Source of the DNA: Euryodendron excelsum
Taxonomy: Eukaryota > Streptophyta > Magnoliopsida > Ericales > Pentaphylacaceae
DNA length: 64,000 nucleotides
Direction: 5' to 3'
NCBI GenBank assembly: GCA_033060915.1
Contig: CM065394.1
Coordinates: forward strand, 22,249,001-22,313,000
Part shown: positions 23,002 to 35,455 of the stretch, in pieces
Layout: every line of letters begins with the position of its first letter
How positions within the stretch are numbered: position 1 is the stretch's first letter
Translations under genes and position numbers: made by a program
The notes under the pieces: generated by a model
What the model was told of the DNA's origin: nothing
The model's database searches: none
The model's input: only the letters and a program-made list of their open reading frames with translations

Positions 23002-23046
<45 letters not shown>

Positions 23047-23048
23047 GG
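21980..23048 (+). promoter_or_regulatory. Probable promoter-proximal region and 5' UTR of the ER-ANT1-like gene
   Basis: Pyrimidine-rich DNA with CT and CTCCT repeats (21983-22100) is followed by purine-rich sequence and an AT-rich stretch. That ends in a good acceptor 'acttctgcag' at 22998. A 5' UTR intron between about 22170 and 22998 is plausible. The last part of the leader is an (AG)n run of about 40 bp, a few bases before the start codon. This is inference; no transcript evidence. Confidence 0.4.
23003..23042. repeat. (GA)n microsatellite in the ER-ANT1 5' UTR
   Basis: A GA run of about 40 bp ends six bases before the ATG at 23049. It is open in frame with the gene but has no upstream ATG, so it is untranslated unless a non-AUG start is used. 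Confidence 0.9.
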
Positions 23049-26000
23049 ATGACAACACGGTCAGAGAGATTTTCAGTAGATTTGGTGATGGGAGGGGTGG
23101 CAGCTGTAATATCAAAGAGTGCAGCAGCACCGATTGAGAGAGTGAAGCTTTTGTTGCAAAATCAAGGAGAGTTATTAAAGAGAGGACTGCTGATGAAACC
23201 TTATAGGGGTGTTGGTGATTGCTTTGGAAGGGTCTTGAAAGAGGAGGGTGTATTGGCCTTTTGGAGAGGTAACCAGGCCAATGTCATACGATATTTCCCA
23301 ACTCAGGTAATACTTTTCACTCACCCATCCTATGATAAATGTATTGATTCTTTATATGCTGGTGTCAGTGGTTGATGTTCCTTATCTTCCATGTACCTTA
23401 AATTTGGGTGTGCGTTAATTCTATTTGGAATTCTGTTTTAGTAATATTTCGAGCACAGAGGTTTTGATGGGCAATGAATTTCTTTTGAATCTGCTATGAG
23501 TGTTGAAGCTAATCCACACCACTTTGACAACATTTTCGAGCCCAGAAACCTATCTTTATTGCAATAAAGATTTTGGCATTTTCTTACCTTACAGAAAATG
23601 AAAATAACCTTGAATGGTTCTAAAAGGATCAACCTGTTGGTAGTATCCCAGTTGACAGGACCAACAAAGGGTAATGACAGTTACAGGATTGTTTGTATAC
23701 TGATTTAGGTTCTTTTAAGTGCCTAGATAACATGGCCCACTGAGAGTTTCTTTCTTTTTTTTTTCCTTTTTTTGTCTGCAGTTTTTTTAAAAACAAAAAG
23801 CAATTGTCTAGGACTTTTTGTTTCTAAGCATGCCAAGTTACAGGCATGTCAAGTCTGAGACCAAAAACAGAAGCATGTCAAATTGGTAAATTACATTGCA
23901 ATAGTAACGACAAAGAGAGTAAGAAATTTTATAAACTAGGGAAACAATGAAGTGTGCAAAGAGGGTTTTCCTTCAGCAACACACTCCAAGTAGCTGCTAA
24001 ATGTTCAAGCAGAGAGGCAAGTCTACAGTGGCAGGTCACTTGGTGACCTGGATGATGTCCTGAGCATGCAGGTGCTTTGCAATCACTTGAGCACTGGAAC
24101 AATTTATAAGCCATCTGTCTAGACATCTTTCCCTGTGAAGTTCCAGTTGATGGCATGAAAATTATGTCATCTACTGGCTGGTCTCATCATTGCCCTTCAA
24201 ACTCCCTAAATCATGCTTACTAAGTAAGTTAAAAATAGACACTACAGGATTGTGGGATACATGATACAAAGTCCAAAAAGACGAAGGTCACACATTTGCT
24301 GACCATGACTCTCCATGCAGCTGAATTGGTGTTCGGGTTGCAGAACCTTAAGATTGCTGATTCATTTCTATGTTATACGTGAAAGTTTTGATTAATAGTT
24401 GAAATCAACAAACTAAATGAACCTTTCAATCCACCAACCATAAACAATCAAGATAGAGCCTTAACAAGGGTACATAGATTTCGTGTTGGAAAATTGAGCT
24501 ATTAACCTCTGAGCTTCCACATGGACAGTATTCATCCTTTGTGTCATCATAAACTGCTTTTCTGAGAGACAGGTTGTGGTGCATGTGATTGTAAACTAGC
24601 ATGAAATTGTTATGGGCATGCTACAAGCAGATCCTTGAAATAAGGAAGGCTGTCTGTGGAATGGCGTCCTTCAGAGGTGGCTTTCTTTAGGTGGACAGTT
24701 GTGCTGGGAAAGATTTTGACTTTATATATTTACCATAGAATATCCATGTGAATGAGAATTCTTCAGTCTATCTGACAGCTATAAAACTCCTTATTCTTTC
24801 ATCTGATTGATAAAATACAACGCAAAATAACAAGGACCTTTAGAGAGAACATGATGTGGAGGATAACTTTCTATTCCTAATTGGTTCTGCATGTGCAAAA
24901 GAGCTGCAGAGACCATGCCATCTGTTGATTGATTGCCCAGTGGCTGGGGAATTCTATTTCTGGGCTCGTGCTTCTCTTCTTCGTTTTTTTTTTGGGTTGG
25001 GAGTTGTTTGTTTTCATGTCTTTGGTTATGCTTGAAGGGAAGAAATATGCCAATGTTGAAGCTGAGGTTTTAGATGTAAAGCTCCCTTTAGTTTCATCTT
25101 ACAAGTTATAGGCTCAGATTTGGTTGATCCTTTCATAGATTTTTTTGGTAGGCAGGGGACTACTATTTTGTTTGCTAGTTATGTATTCCTCATGTACATG
25201 GGTTGCATTCATGCTTTTCAATGGTTTGGTTTTATCTGTCAAGGTAAGCAATAGAAAATGAATAGAAGAATCTTGAAAGAAGGTGTATTGTATGCTTGTA
25301 TTTTCCTCTCTTGGAATGTTATCCAGTTTGTTATAGAAGTACCTCCAAATATTATAGACACCACATGTATTCTAGTTTGTCCTTTAAGTGGGAACAATCT
25401 TTGGGCAGGCCTTTTATATTTTGTCTATAAGGGGTAATTTGTGGGAACTTAGTGGCTTTCTCATACATAATAGCATTGATTGGCTAAATTAATAAGGTAT
25501 TCCAAATTTGCAATAAGGTCCAATAGTCCTTTGCCTCCTCCCTCATACGGATGGGTAACATATATTTAGATATACATGTAAACATATTTTACATATAGTC
25601 CCATAAAAATAAGAAAATTTTCGGAGTATCTCTTTAACTTGGAAAAGGGGAAAATTATCCTGGTACAAATTCCCCTGTTGTGTTCCTTCCAAATGACACC
25701 AAATAAGACAAAGAGTCGGACTGATTGTGCCTGACTAGCAACCATTGAACATATCTGACAAAGATGCTGGTAAGGATAATGGTGTTGCTAGCAGGAAATG
25801 GAATACAGTTCATAGATGTTGCATAGGTGAACAGATCCGAAGAATTCCACATTATTCTTGCATGATATTATTTATTCGGAGTAAGGGAGCAACTTTTTCT
25901 GCTGAAAGAAAACTTTCCTCTAGGTTTAATGAGGTTGCTGTCTGCCTACAACCAGGGGCAAAACTTTGTAATGGGTGAGGGGTGCCATGGTAACCCCCAC

Positions 26001-29000
26001 CTTTTGTGACCCTCCTATATGTAGTTTCTAGACGTAATACTTGAACAAAAATTTATTCTAGCGGCACCTCCCGCTATGTATCCTTAAGGCTCTAACCTAA
26101 CAAAATTTAAAATTTTTGTATAGTGGACAGTGGGTCATTCTTCTTTTCCCTGGTACATCCTAACCCATTAAAATCAATAGTCAGTAGGGTTTCCATTGGG
26201 CATCAATCGAACAAAGAGTTGTCTAGTGCACAGCTTTCATCTTTGGTGTAAAAGAAAATTTTTCAGAAATCTCTTTTTCTCTAGTTGATTTTATAGATTA
26301 GCTCAATCTCCTAGTTGAGCTCTTTTATGTTGGCTGCAACCCTTTCGGTACTTCTTCCAATATATATACTTTTGTTCATTCAATAAGGTATAAAGAGTTG
26401 AAATGTGCAAAGAAACAGTTTATCTGTCATTTTTTTTTCATATTTTGCTGAAGTTGAATAGAAGCTGATTTCATTTTTAATGTACAAATTTAGTCTTGCA
26501 TCCTAATATAATGAGCATATCACCAGGTGAAAATTTGTGTTCAAGGTTTGGCACCCTGAAAACAAAATAGTGGTTCCTCCCATGCTATCTGCAATGCTTC
26601 TATCCTTGAGGTTGGGACTGGTTATGTAAAAAAGAAGAGGCCCTAAATGTGAAGAACAAGTTATGTAGCCAGCCTCAAAGCATTCAGATGAGTTATACTG
26701 AAATAATTATTGCCTAATACATCTAGGCTGTCTCTTTTTGAAGCTTACATTCATCACCTCTGATTTTGTTGCTTACCATGATGTAGGACGAGTGGGGATA
26801 ACACTTTCATACTTGTACCGAGCCCAGAATTTGTGTGGGGCAGCGGTAAAGGGATTTCTAGGGCCGATCAATCAAAAACGAGTTGGGGCTTAGGAATTAG
26901 GAGATTTGAGGGGTTGAAAGTGGATATAAATAAACTGAACTGTTTGGAGGTTTCAATGGCTAAAGCACAGAAATTCCAAACAAGTAACGCAAACAAGAAG
27001 AAAAGTCTAGGAGTCACTCCTAGAAGCCATTAGGTATCACACCTAGTGTTACGAGAAAACACTTATAGCCTAGTGATTTACATTTTCAGAACACCGTTCC
27101 AAAACGGGCTGTGCTTTTGTTCCAGCATGGTGAATTTAGTGATCCAAGTGATGCCAAGAAAATTTTCCTATTTATTTCATTAAAGCTTACTTGAGGAGGG
27201 AAAAAACAAATATAATGGACGAAAATTCAGGGAAGATGGAGTTTGGCAGAACAATGTGCAAAAAAAGGGCCATAATACTCTTAGATGTGTTTTTTACATA
27301 ATTAAGTTGGAAAAATAGACTATATTTTATGTCTAACTATTAAAGAAAATTGCTATAGAAAAACCTTAAATTCTAATAGCGTAATTCATTCAAGTTTGCA
27401 CCTATCGTATTACATTTTAGAGCATATGGCGTACCATTTTTCCATTCCTTTTCAACATGCTGGAATGATCTGCATTCTAGGTGATGTAGTTCACACACAC
27501 AAACCTAAAGAGGCTTCAAAAGATCAACAAATTGTTGAGTAATCTCTTTATCAAATTAGAAGCATTATATGTCTTTATATAGACTTGTTAATATCCCAAG
27601 TTGACCAATGATAGGCAGTTGGACTTTGACTTTCGGTTTTGGAAATTAGACTTCAGCTTATAAATTCAACTAAATTCACCTAAAGGCCTATTTAGATACC
27701 CAATATTACTTGACGGATACTATAAGCCATGGTTGATCATGTCTAGAAAATTTCAAAATTATAGAAATCATAATACCCGTCTTATCTAACACAAGTAATA
27801 ATTTAGAAACCTGACCAGAACAATACTGCCCCAGATGATCATAAAATAAGACTACTATGACTACAACTTGATTTTGCATAGCTCGAAAAGGGCCCACGAT
27901 AAATGATGCCAATTTCAAGAGTTCATCTTTTCTTTGATGTTGCTGTTCCTTGAGCCTTGTTTGGCACACATCAGAGCATATCCATGCTCTTGTCAGTTTG
28001 TTGTAATCGGCCTACATTCACTGCTTTTCAGCATCATCATCCCTGTTCAAACTCTTGATATCATTGTAATCAGCTAATTTTTTTTTTTTGGGCTCCCTTT
28101 TCTACAATTAAATCCTTTAAGATATGATTGTCTTTAGGCCCACCAAACTATCACCCCAAAGGTAAGGTGATATTTTAGTGATTCGGAGAACCATTTCAGC
28201 CCTAACAGTACAAGTGCATAGACAGGACTTTGGTGTCAAGGCATCACATTATCTGAACTAGAGGCTTTTATATTGATGATTCTGAATAGGTGGTTTTATC
28301 ATTGTATGCTGTCAATTAAGACATTTTCACCCCCTTGGTGGAGATAGTAAAAAAAAAAAAATTTCTAACCATAAGTAAATTGTTTCTGTTATGCAATGTT
28401 TGTTCGGCCAGCATGTTGCCAGATTGTATAACTAAAGGGATGTTGTTGCTTTGTCTATAGGCTTTCAACTTCGCATTTAAAGGTTACTTCAAGAGCCTCT
28501 TGGGACGCTCAAAAGAGAAAGACGGTTACATAAAGTGGTTTGTTGGAAATATTGCTTCAGGGAGTGCTGCTGGAGCAACCACTTCATTATTTCTCTATCA
28601 TTTGGATTATGCACGTACCCGTCTAGGTACTGATGCAAAGGAGTGCCCACTTACTGGTCAACGCCAGTTTAAAGGGTTACTAGATGTTTACCGCAAAACT
28701 TTGTCCAGTGATGGGTTTCCAGGCCTTTATCGTGGATTTGGGGTGTCAATTATTGGAATTACTCTGTACAGGGGCATGTATTTTGGGATCTATGACACCA
28801 TGAAGCCTGTTGTTTTAGTGGGTCCTTTTCAGGTAAGTGCCTTTACCTCCTTTTCGATCAGTTTTATCTCATTAAGAGGATGCCAATTCTGTCTTTGACG
28901 TGAAGCATTCTTCTTAAGGATGCGCAGGGCACGCAGTGCAACAAGTCTCTCAATGTAACATGCCCAACTAAAAATCCCAGTATGGAAAAATATATGGTTC

Positions 29001-29640
29001 CATTTACTTTGAACATCTGACTTGAGTATTTATTACATGTTTTTAAGAAAAAAGTAAAAAGGAAAATGCTACATGAGGAAGCTCATGTCTTCCATGTGCT
29101 TCTTTTATTTATTTTCTTTCTATTTTCTTTCCTTTTCTTGTGTAGAAGATTTCATTTTGAAGGATAGAGGTACAGTCCACATGCTACTTTGAGCGCTCTT
29201 TCCCAATTGAGCTAATGCTTGTTGATAGAAGTGTGTTGTGTACGAAAAACATTTCACGTGTTTTTGCTCTCATCTCTCACAAGACGAGACTAGTCTGAGT
29301 TAGTCTGTTAACTATTAATTCAATTTGGCAGGATAATTTCTTTGCTTGTTTCTTGTTGGGCTGGAGCGTGACAACAGTTTCTGGGGTCTGTGCCTATCCC
29401 TTTGATACCCTCCGACGAAGAATGATGCTAACTTCAGGACAACCCTTGAAGTATCATAATTCCATGCATGCATTCCGTGAAATCATTCATCTTGAGGGCT
29501 TTAGTGCGCTGTTTCGTGGCGTTACTGCAAACATTCTTCTTGGTGTGGCAGGGGCTGGGGTACTTGCAGGCTATGATCAACTGCACCGTATTGCATACAG
29601 ACATGGTCACAGTTTTGAGCCTCAGACGGTCTTGAAGTGA
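23049..29640 (+). CDS. ER-ANT1: Adenine nucleotide transporter of the ER-ANT1 type (mitochondrial carrier family), complete
   Basis: Three exons encode 312 aa: 23049-23306 (86 codons), 28461-28832 (124 codons) and 29332-29640 (102 codons plus TGA). Both introns are phase 0 with GT-AG ends. The protein has three carrier repeats with signatures PIERVK (residues 28-33), LDYARTR (134-140; Pro replaced by Leu) and PFDTLRRR (233-240). The AAC signature appears as RRRMML at 238-243. Similarity across all exons is to plant ER-ANT1, which exchanges ATP and ADP across the ER membrane, not to mitochondrial AAC: the N terminus lacks a presequence and begins [11 protein letters not shown]. The ATG follows a GA-rich leader. 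Intron 1 is 5.15 kb and contains a dispersed repeat (about 25970-26600). Length fits the family (about 306 aa in Arabidopsis). Confidence 0.93.
25970..26600 (+). repeat. Dispersed repeat, copy A (in ER-ANT1 intron 1)
   Basis: The segment aligns by eye, with gaps, to 59870-60500. Shared phrases include 'aaaatttattct', 'aaggctctaacc' against 'aaagctctaaccc', 'tttcggtgtaaaa'-like text, and 'ttcaaggtttggca'. Coding potential was not seen. Class unknown; could be an old LTR or DNA element. Confidence 0.6.
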
Positions 29641-30414
29641 AAATCATGTGCAGAGCTTAACAAATTATATACCGGTATAGCTTGAAGTTGATTCTACCCT
29701 CTGAGAGGATCTATTACACATTGAAGATGAAAAAACTGGTCTCTTCATTTAATGGTAATTTGGGAATACTACAGAGTAGATGCAACAGTTAAATCCAATG
29801 ATCTCTTTCATTGTCCTTGGTCACAATTTTGACCTCAACGTGGGTACTTGCAAAGGCATTGATTTTCTTAAGGTGATATTCTTGCCATCCAGACACAAAA
29901 TTTGTTTCTTTTTCTTCTTGCTGAATTTAGATATGTGTTTCAGCATAGGGCCACAATGTCTTAATAATGGCTCAACTGATGCCCAGACGTCTCTACCCAA
30001 TGAGTAGGGAAGTTCTCCTCAATGGCATCGGTCGTTTCTTTTGGCTGTGGATACTGTAGTATTCTGTAAATAAACCATTCAGAAATTTTTTTTGTTGCTG
30101 CTTTTTTTAGACAGAATTTGGTATCTAAAGCCATGTTGTTGTAGCTGAAACAAGTATTTTTGTGATGTTTTACATGAAATGTGGGTGTAAGGGAAAAGGA
30201 AAGCCATGTTATATATATGATTGAGTCATCTAGGGCTTAAATGCTTTTTAGTGTCGGCCAGCACCCAGAATTATGTTTCATGAATAATATATTCTATTGG
30301 CTTATTAAAGCTTTTCTGTACATAGCATATCCATAGTAGAAAGCTATATTAAGTTTGGCATGTCTATTGTGTTTAGTGGAATTTTTATATATGGAGCAGA
30401 CGACTGGTTAGAAA

Positions 30415-30449
<35 letters not shown>

Positions 30450-31076
30450 CACACACACATAAATATATTGATGCATTGAGCAACAAGAAGTGTAATTGGT
30501 CTTCATGGATGACACTGCTAGATGTGCACGGCTTATATTAGTATATTCTCTCTTGGTAGGATATTCAATGGATTTCTGTTGGTAGTTGTAAAATAAGCTT
30601 TTCTATTGACATTACAATATTATTTTTCAATGACCAAGCTCTTGCTATGTTTAGATCCTGGAGTCATCAGGGAAAAAGAAAAGATAAAGAAAACTTATAG
30701 AGGAAGAAGAGAAAAAAAATGAAATATTTTAAATTCTTATTTTTTTTTTAATATTTTACCTTTTACTTTCTATCACAATTACATATAATATGTAATTTCA
30801 TACAATTTTTTTCCGTCAAATCCTTATTCAAAACGTAGCTTTGAGTGAATTTTTTGAAGAATTTAAAGCAACCGGGCTTCTAAATCATCCAATCAAAGGA
30901 ATATTTGTACAATTGATTTGTTTCAAGGTAAGAAGTCCTCATGTCAGCCAATGACCTAAAAAATGAGATGTTACAAGTTCCCATCAAAACCCACAAATCC
31001 CCTCTTTGCTTTTCAGTTATTTCAATCAAAACCTCATTCCCTACGAACCAAACACCAGAATTGCCTACATTACAGT
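29641..31076. other. ER-ANT1 3' UTR, then intergenic DNA between convergent genes
   Basis: Sequence just after the TGA is probably 3' UTR, with AATAAA-like hexamers near 30069. A CT/TA/CA compound microsatellite occupies about 30414-30460. No other gene is seen. The neighbouring USP-like gene is on the opposite strand and ends at 31077. Confidence 0.5.
30414..30460. repeat. Compound (CT)n(TA)n(CA)n microsatellite
   Basis: Consecutive CT, AT and AC dinucleotide runs. Confidence 0.9.
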
Positions 31077-32614
31077 TTAAGCCAGAAGCCAAAAATTCTT
31101 GTGACTTTTAGTAGTGATCAAATAGCCACCATATTTCCTGCTCTTTTTCCTCACTGCAATGGTCATGCAATTAGAGTTATGGATGCAGTACTCCACAACC
31201 TTGCTGCGGGTCCCTTTCCCTGTCCACACCGCCCGTAGCTGCCATATCGCCGATTGCTTTCTTTGCCCTAAAACCAGCAGTGACACTCTTTGCTGCTTTG
31301 CCTCTTCTACAATTGTTTGACCCTTTTATTTTCCTTCCACCATTGCTATCTCAACCTGTATCTAATTAATACAAAACATCCAATTAATGATTCAGAGATT
31401 TGTTGTTCATTGAATCATTCATTCTGTTTGTTTAATTTTAATCTGTAGTTGACATTAAATTAAAAGATACATAGGTACAATGTATTAGCTCTCTCTTGTT
31501 GACCTATTATGGCATATCATTTGATAATCCACACCATGATCAGTTGAAACAATAATTTAATAGAAGAGATTCAAACTTTCCAAACTTCTTGTGATATAGA
31601 AAACTTCTATTCTTATAGAACCTTTATAAAAATAGTCCCAAGAATGATACGGTAGTGACATTTCTGTAATTAAAAAGTTATTTTAATGAATACTTTGTTT
31701 TAAAAAGATATGTTTCAATTCAATCGAAAAAAGACCAGTAGTTAAATACGGAGTTTTCTGTACTCATATCCATCAAGTTTTACAACAAATTCACCTTGCT
31801 CGAAGTAATAAAATGCGCCTCAGTTTAATAGGAATGAGTACTACACCGTCGGCACTAGTCGACTACTAAACATTTTTGGTTCAATTTAACCATATCATTC
31901 TGTATACATAAATTCTATAAAGTTTTCTAATATCATTGCTCTATTGAAAAATTTGATTGCAGAAACAAGTCTTCACTTCTGGAATAATCTTCAGTTTCAG
32001 TGATGCATAGATGCAGTAGTGTCACATTGAACTATGTGAGAAAATTGATATAACTTTACAAGATTAGAGATGGTGGAAAATGAAAATGAAATAGTCAAAT
32101 TAAAATTTACTCACTCCAGGCCTTCTCATCTGACAAGTGTCTTTCAAAGAGCAAAGAAGCTCATAGGCCCTTGGCCTATTAGAGTTTGCACCTGCAATCA
32201 GACACTGTACTCTTATATATATATATATATATATAAATAAGACATTGTTTGGGCTATTCTTATATAATTAAAGAGAAATAAAGGCAGACCTTGTTTGGAG
32301 GGCTTAGTTACATGAAGAAGAACAATGGTGTCCTGGCTCTGAAGAGTGTGAGAGAGAGCCCATTGAAGAGCACGTTTGGCTTCAAGGCTCGAATCAACCA
32401 CAACCATGACTCTGTTTCCGCCTTCTGACTCTGTTTCCGGATTCAACATGTTGTCAACATTGAAGTTCATTTCTATGCTGTTGCTGGAGAACTCGGCTTT
32501 GTCATCTGTGTAGATGGAACTATAGGCTTTCTTGTGTTGTCGAGGTGGTGAAGGGACTCTAACGCGAACCGTGGCCCGGTTCATGCAGAAACCAGGCAAT
32601 CTTGCTCGAACCAT
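31077..32614 (-). pseudogene. Universal stress protein-like gene with an in-frame stop
   Basis: Three exons on the minus strand: 32614-32290 (108 codons plus 1 nt), 32191-32115 (77 nt) and 31355-31077 (93 codons including TAA). All have GT-AG junctions and compatible phases. The USP (adenine nucleotide alpha hydrolase-like) fold starts at 'NRVMVVVDSSLEAKRALQWA' and continues with 'DTIVLLHVTKPSK'. Exon 2 gives 'RPRAYELLCSLKDTCQM'. Exon 3 gives 'VSLLVLGQRKQS' and ends 'GGYLITTKSHKNFWLLA', all typical of a plant USP-like subfamily. Codon 144 is TAA (31326-31328), where relatives usually have Glu, so only 143 of 226 residues would be made. Family members are thought to bind nucleotides in stress responses. 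The single substitution in otherwise well kept exons suggests recent loss, a null allele or a sequence error. Confidence 0.8.
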
Positions 32615-32693
32615 CTTTGGAAATGGGCCTTTTTTGGGAGGAAAACAAGCTTTGCAGATGAAAAGAAAGACAAGGATATATCAATACCTGTAA

Positions 32694-32772
<79 letters not shown>
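32694..32772. repeat. Palindromic compound microsatellite (CT)n(TA)n(GA)n upstream of the USP-like gene
   Basis: A CT run, an alternating TA centre and a GA run make a near-perfect inverted repeat of about 80 bp, roughly 80-160 bp upstream of the USP-like ATG. It can fold into a long hairpin in DNA or, if transcribed, in the 5' UTR. Confidence 0.9.
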
Positions 32773-32776
<4 letters not shown>

Positions 32777-33540
32777 AAGAATGATCACATAGTTGGCTGT
32801 GTTGACTTCATACCAATCTTTCTCTTGCAAGGTCATGAAAATAACTTTCTTTCTTTGTTTCTGTCATTTTTCTATGGTGGGGCTATTGAACGTGGCTACC
32901 ATGAAAGATGTTGGTTCATACTGCTTAGCGACTACTTGAAATTCAGGGGTCTGTTCTGCGGTTAGCAGGACAGAAATTAAATACACCTACCCCTTGGCTA
33001 TATACTTCCATGCCTTTCTTAATTCACCCAGAGAATTTATTACCTACTGATCATAAACAAAGTTTGTGCAGAAAAGATCTTTTATTAATGGCAAATACTA
33101 CTCTTTCAGAATTTTTGTATAAAATTTTATATCAAAATTATGTGACAATAACAATTTTGTACTTAATAAGTATCTTAATGGGTTCTATATTTTAAAATAA
33201 TAAAATCACAACTTAGCCACATCTCATAAATTCTCTATAAATTTTCTGGTTGTATAACATTACCCTTTATTAATTTAACCATTTCTTGTATATTACCATG
33301 GTCATGAAATGGATCAAACTCCAAATAAGTACATGGGTAATATTATACAAATAGAAAAGTTTATATAGAATTTTTATTCATAATAATATGTCTGAATGAG
33401 AGCCTTTCACTTCAAAACAAAATACTTACCATAAAATTTTTAATTATAAAATTGTCACTGTCACATCATTCTGGTGCAAGATTATGTAAAAAAATTATGA
33501 AAGAATAGCATTTTCCTACGCATATGCTCATGATAAGTGT

Positions 33541-33754
33541 CTAGGGGTAAGCCTAGCAATAGTAAAGGGGTTGAACTCTGGGACAAATCTTAAATTCGAA
33601 CTTCTTGAGTTTAACTCTCATTGGAGACTCTCGGACTTGACAGATACATGTGGTTTGTTGGTGATTGAGATATCTAAGATTTATAGTGATGGGGTGGATC
33701 CAATGAGGTACCACTAAGAGGTAGTTTCTCATTATATAAATAAATAAATAAATC
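33541..33754 (+). mobile_element. SINE candidate
   Basis: A pol III A-box match TAGTAAAGGGG (33560-33570) is followed about 30 bp later by a degenerate B box, AATTCGAACTT (33593-33603). The unit ends in an (AAAT)n-type tail at 33737-33754. Spacing and tail fit a tRNA-derived SINE. A target duplication was not identified. Confidence 0.45.
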
Positions 33755-34637
33755 TAACTTAGATTTCACATGTCAAAGTTTTATACAAAGTAACAAACCT
33801 TTATTCATTGGAGTTGAAAACCAAATTTTGGAAAACACCAATTTAAGCATGTAAACTTGATCCATCTTGGTTTCATTTTAAGCCAATTCTCATCCAGTTT
33901 AGACGTAAGGTTCAATTGGAGTTGGGCACTCAAAAATAGATATAGATCATGGTCACAAGCTAGGTCACCTCTAATATATCTGTGTCTTATGATAGTCCCC
34001 AACTCCAACATGAATACTAGGTTTCACACCTTCTTCAGAGACACTTAAAAAGAGTATATTCAATCATTTCAGTGAGAGAAGTTAACACTACCACATAGCG
34101 GAAGCTTGTTCAAATACCAAATCAATTTATCCAAATCTTGAAAGCATGACTCATATCTGGCAAATTGAAAATTTATTTAGAATCTAATTAACACAAGCAA
34201 TGCTATAGACAGTTTCATTTCTCACTCTTAGATACAAGACTGTAAAACTTATATTAATAAATTCATATGGGACTCAAAAAAGAAATTACATTACTTACAT
34301 ATGGCATTTTCCAATTAACACCGATATATGAGAACCAGATTAGATACATCTTGAATCAAGCTAGGCCAATTCCATTTCACGTACCACTCGCTAATATGAA
34401 GACTTAATTAAGTCGATTTTCTAACCAAGCCGATCAGAAAAACTTGTCATTTGTAAAGATTTTCGATTTTCATCATATCCTTCGCGAAGAATCTCTCGTG
34501 GGATCATTAATGTATGAAGAAATTAAGGTGATAATTGACCAAAGGTCAATCTTATGACTTGCTTTGTCGTGTTTAATTTTGTTTAATCCAACTGTACCTT
34601 ATTTTGTTATAATTCTAAAGGACTTACATCCGTTTTT

Positions 34638-34640
<3 letters not shown>

Positions 34641-34675
<35 letters not shown>
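34641..34675. repeat. (CT)n microsatellite
   Basis: An uninterrupted CT run of about 35 bp. Confidence 0.92.
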
Positions 34676-34678
<3 letters not shown>

Positions 34679-35139
34679 CTTGCAAACCATACACATTGTC
34701 TGACCATCTTCATTGTCCTTATGATGTTTATGCAACACCATTTGAAAATTCATCAACTGTTCACACTTTCGAGTAGAAAATAATTCCAATTCAGCTGAAT
34801 GATAGACGGAATGAAATTGATGGTTTATCACGAAGGTTCCATTTTAAGTCATTATTTCCTCTGGCTGATACCCAAATTCTTCAACTGGTGAAAGAGTCCA
34901 CTGTGTCATTATGGTGAAAGAGAAAATTGCAGGTAGACTTTAGGACTTCGAATAGGACCTCATAGGTTTTGCACATGCGTGGCTTGCAATTCTGTGCATG
35001 AATGATTGGCATCCCACACAAGGGGGTTCGATATGATTATGCTTTTCCTGATGGATTTGGGCTATATTGCTTGTGCTTTAGTATATATACAAGCAGCACG
35101 GAACAAAAATTTTTATCGAGGAGATCATGGAACATTGAG

Positions 35140-35455
35140 GTAAATTTTTTTGAGGGTTAAGATAAAAATTCTTAAATTTTTGAAGGTTAGGGTAAAATCT
35201 TTCGAATCTTATCGAGGGGTTAAAACGAATGTTTTTGAAATTTTAAAAGGTTAAGGCAAAAACATTTCATTTTTGTCGGGGCCAAGGACAAAATTCTTAA
35301 ATTTTGAAATGTCAAGAGTAAAATTTTAAAATTTTAGAAGGGTCAATATATCCTCTTAGTGTATAAATACTCACAATCAATGGGGTTATTTAAAATTTTG
35401 TCAAACTAAAAGGGGCCATGACCCCATTGTCCATAAATAGTTCCGCCCTGTATAT
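35140..35455. mobile_element. Decayed dispersed element ('aggggtc / ggggccatgacccc' type)
   Basis: Repeated phrases of the form 'aaattttgaaggttagggtaaaa' (shortened here) alternate, ending with 'ggggccatgacccc' near 35412. Similar text occurs at 47610-47810, 56570-57010 and 57500-57680. No ORF. Probably an old non-autonomous element. Confidence 0.45.

Noticed and set aside
22983..23048. In-frame N-terminal extension of the ER-ANT1-like protein with an Arg-Glu repeat
   Set aside because: It starts at GTG and is a translation of the (GA)n microsatellite. The ATG at 23049 gives the N terminus expected for the family.
23929..24156. Cys/His-rich minus-strand open frame in ER-ANT1 intron 1
   Set aside because: Cys and His spacing does not match a known zinc-finger pattern and there is no start or splice support.
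34607..34831. Open frame with an Arg-Glu repeat
   Set aside because: It is the CT/GA microsatellite read in a coding frame, with no conserved sequence around it.
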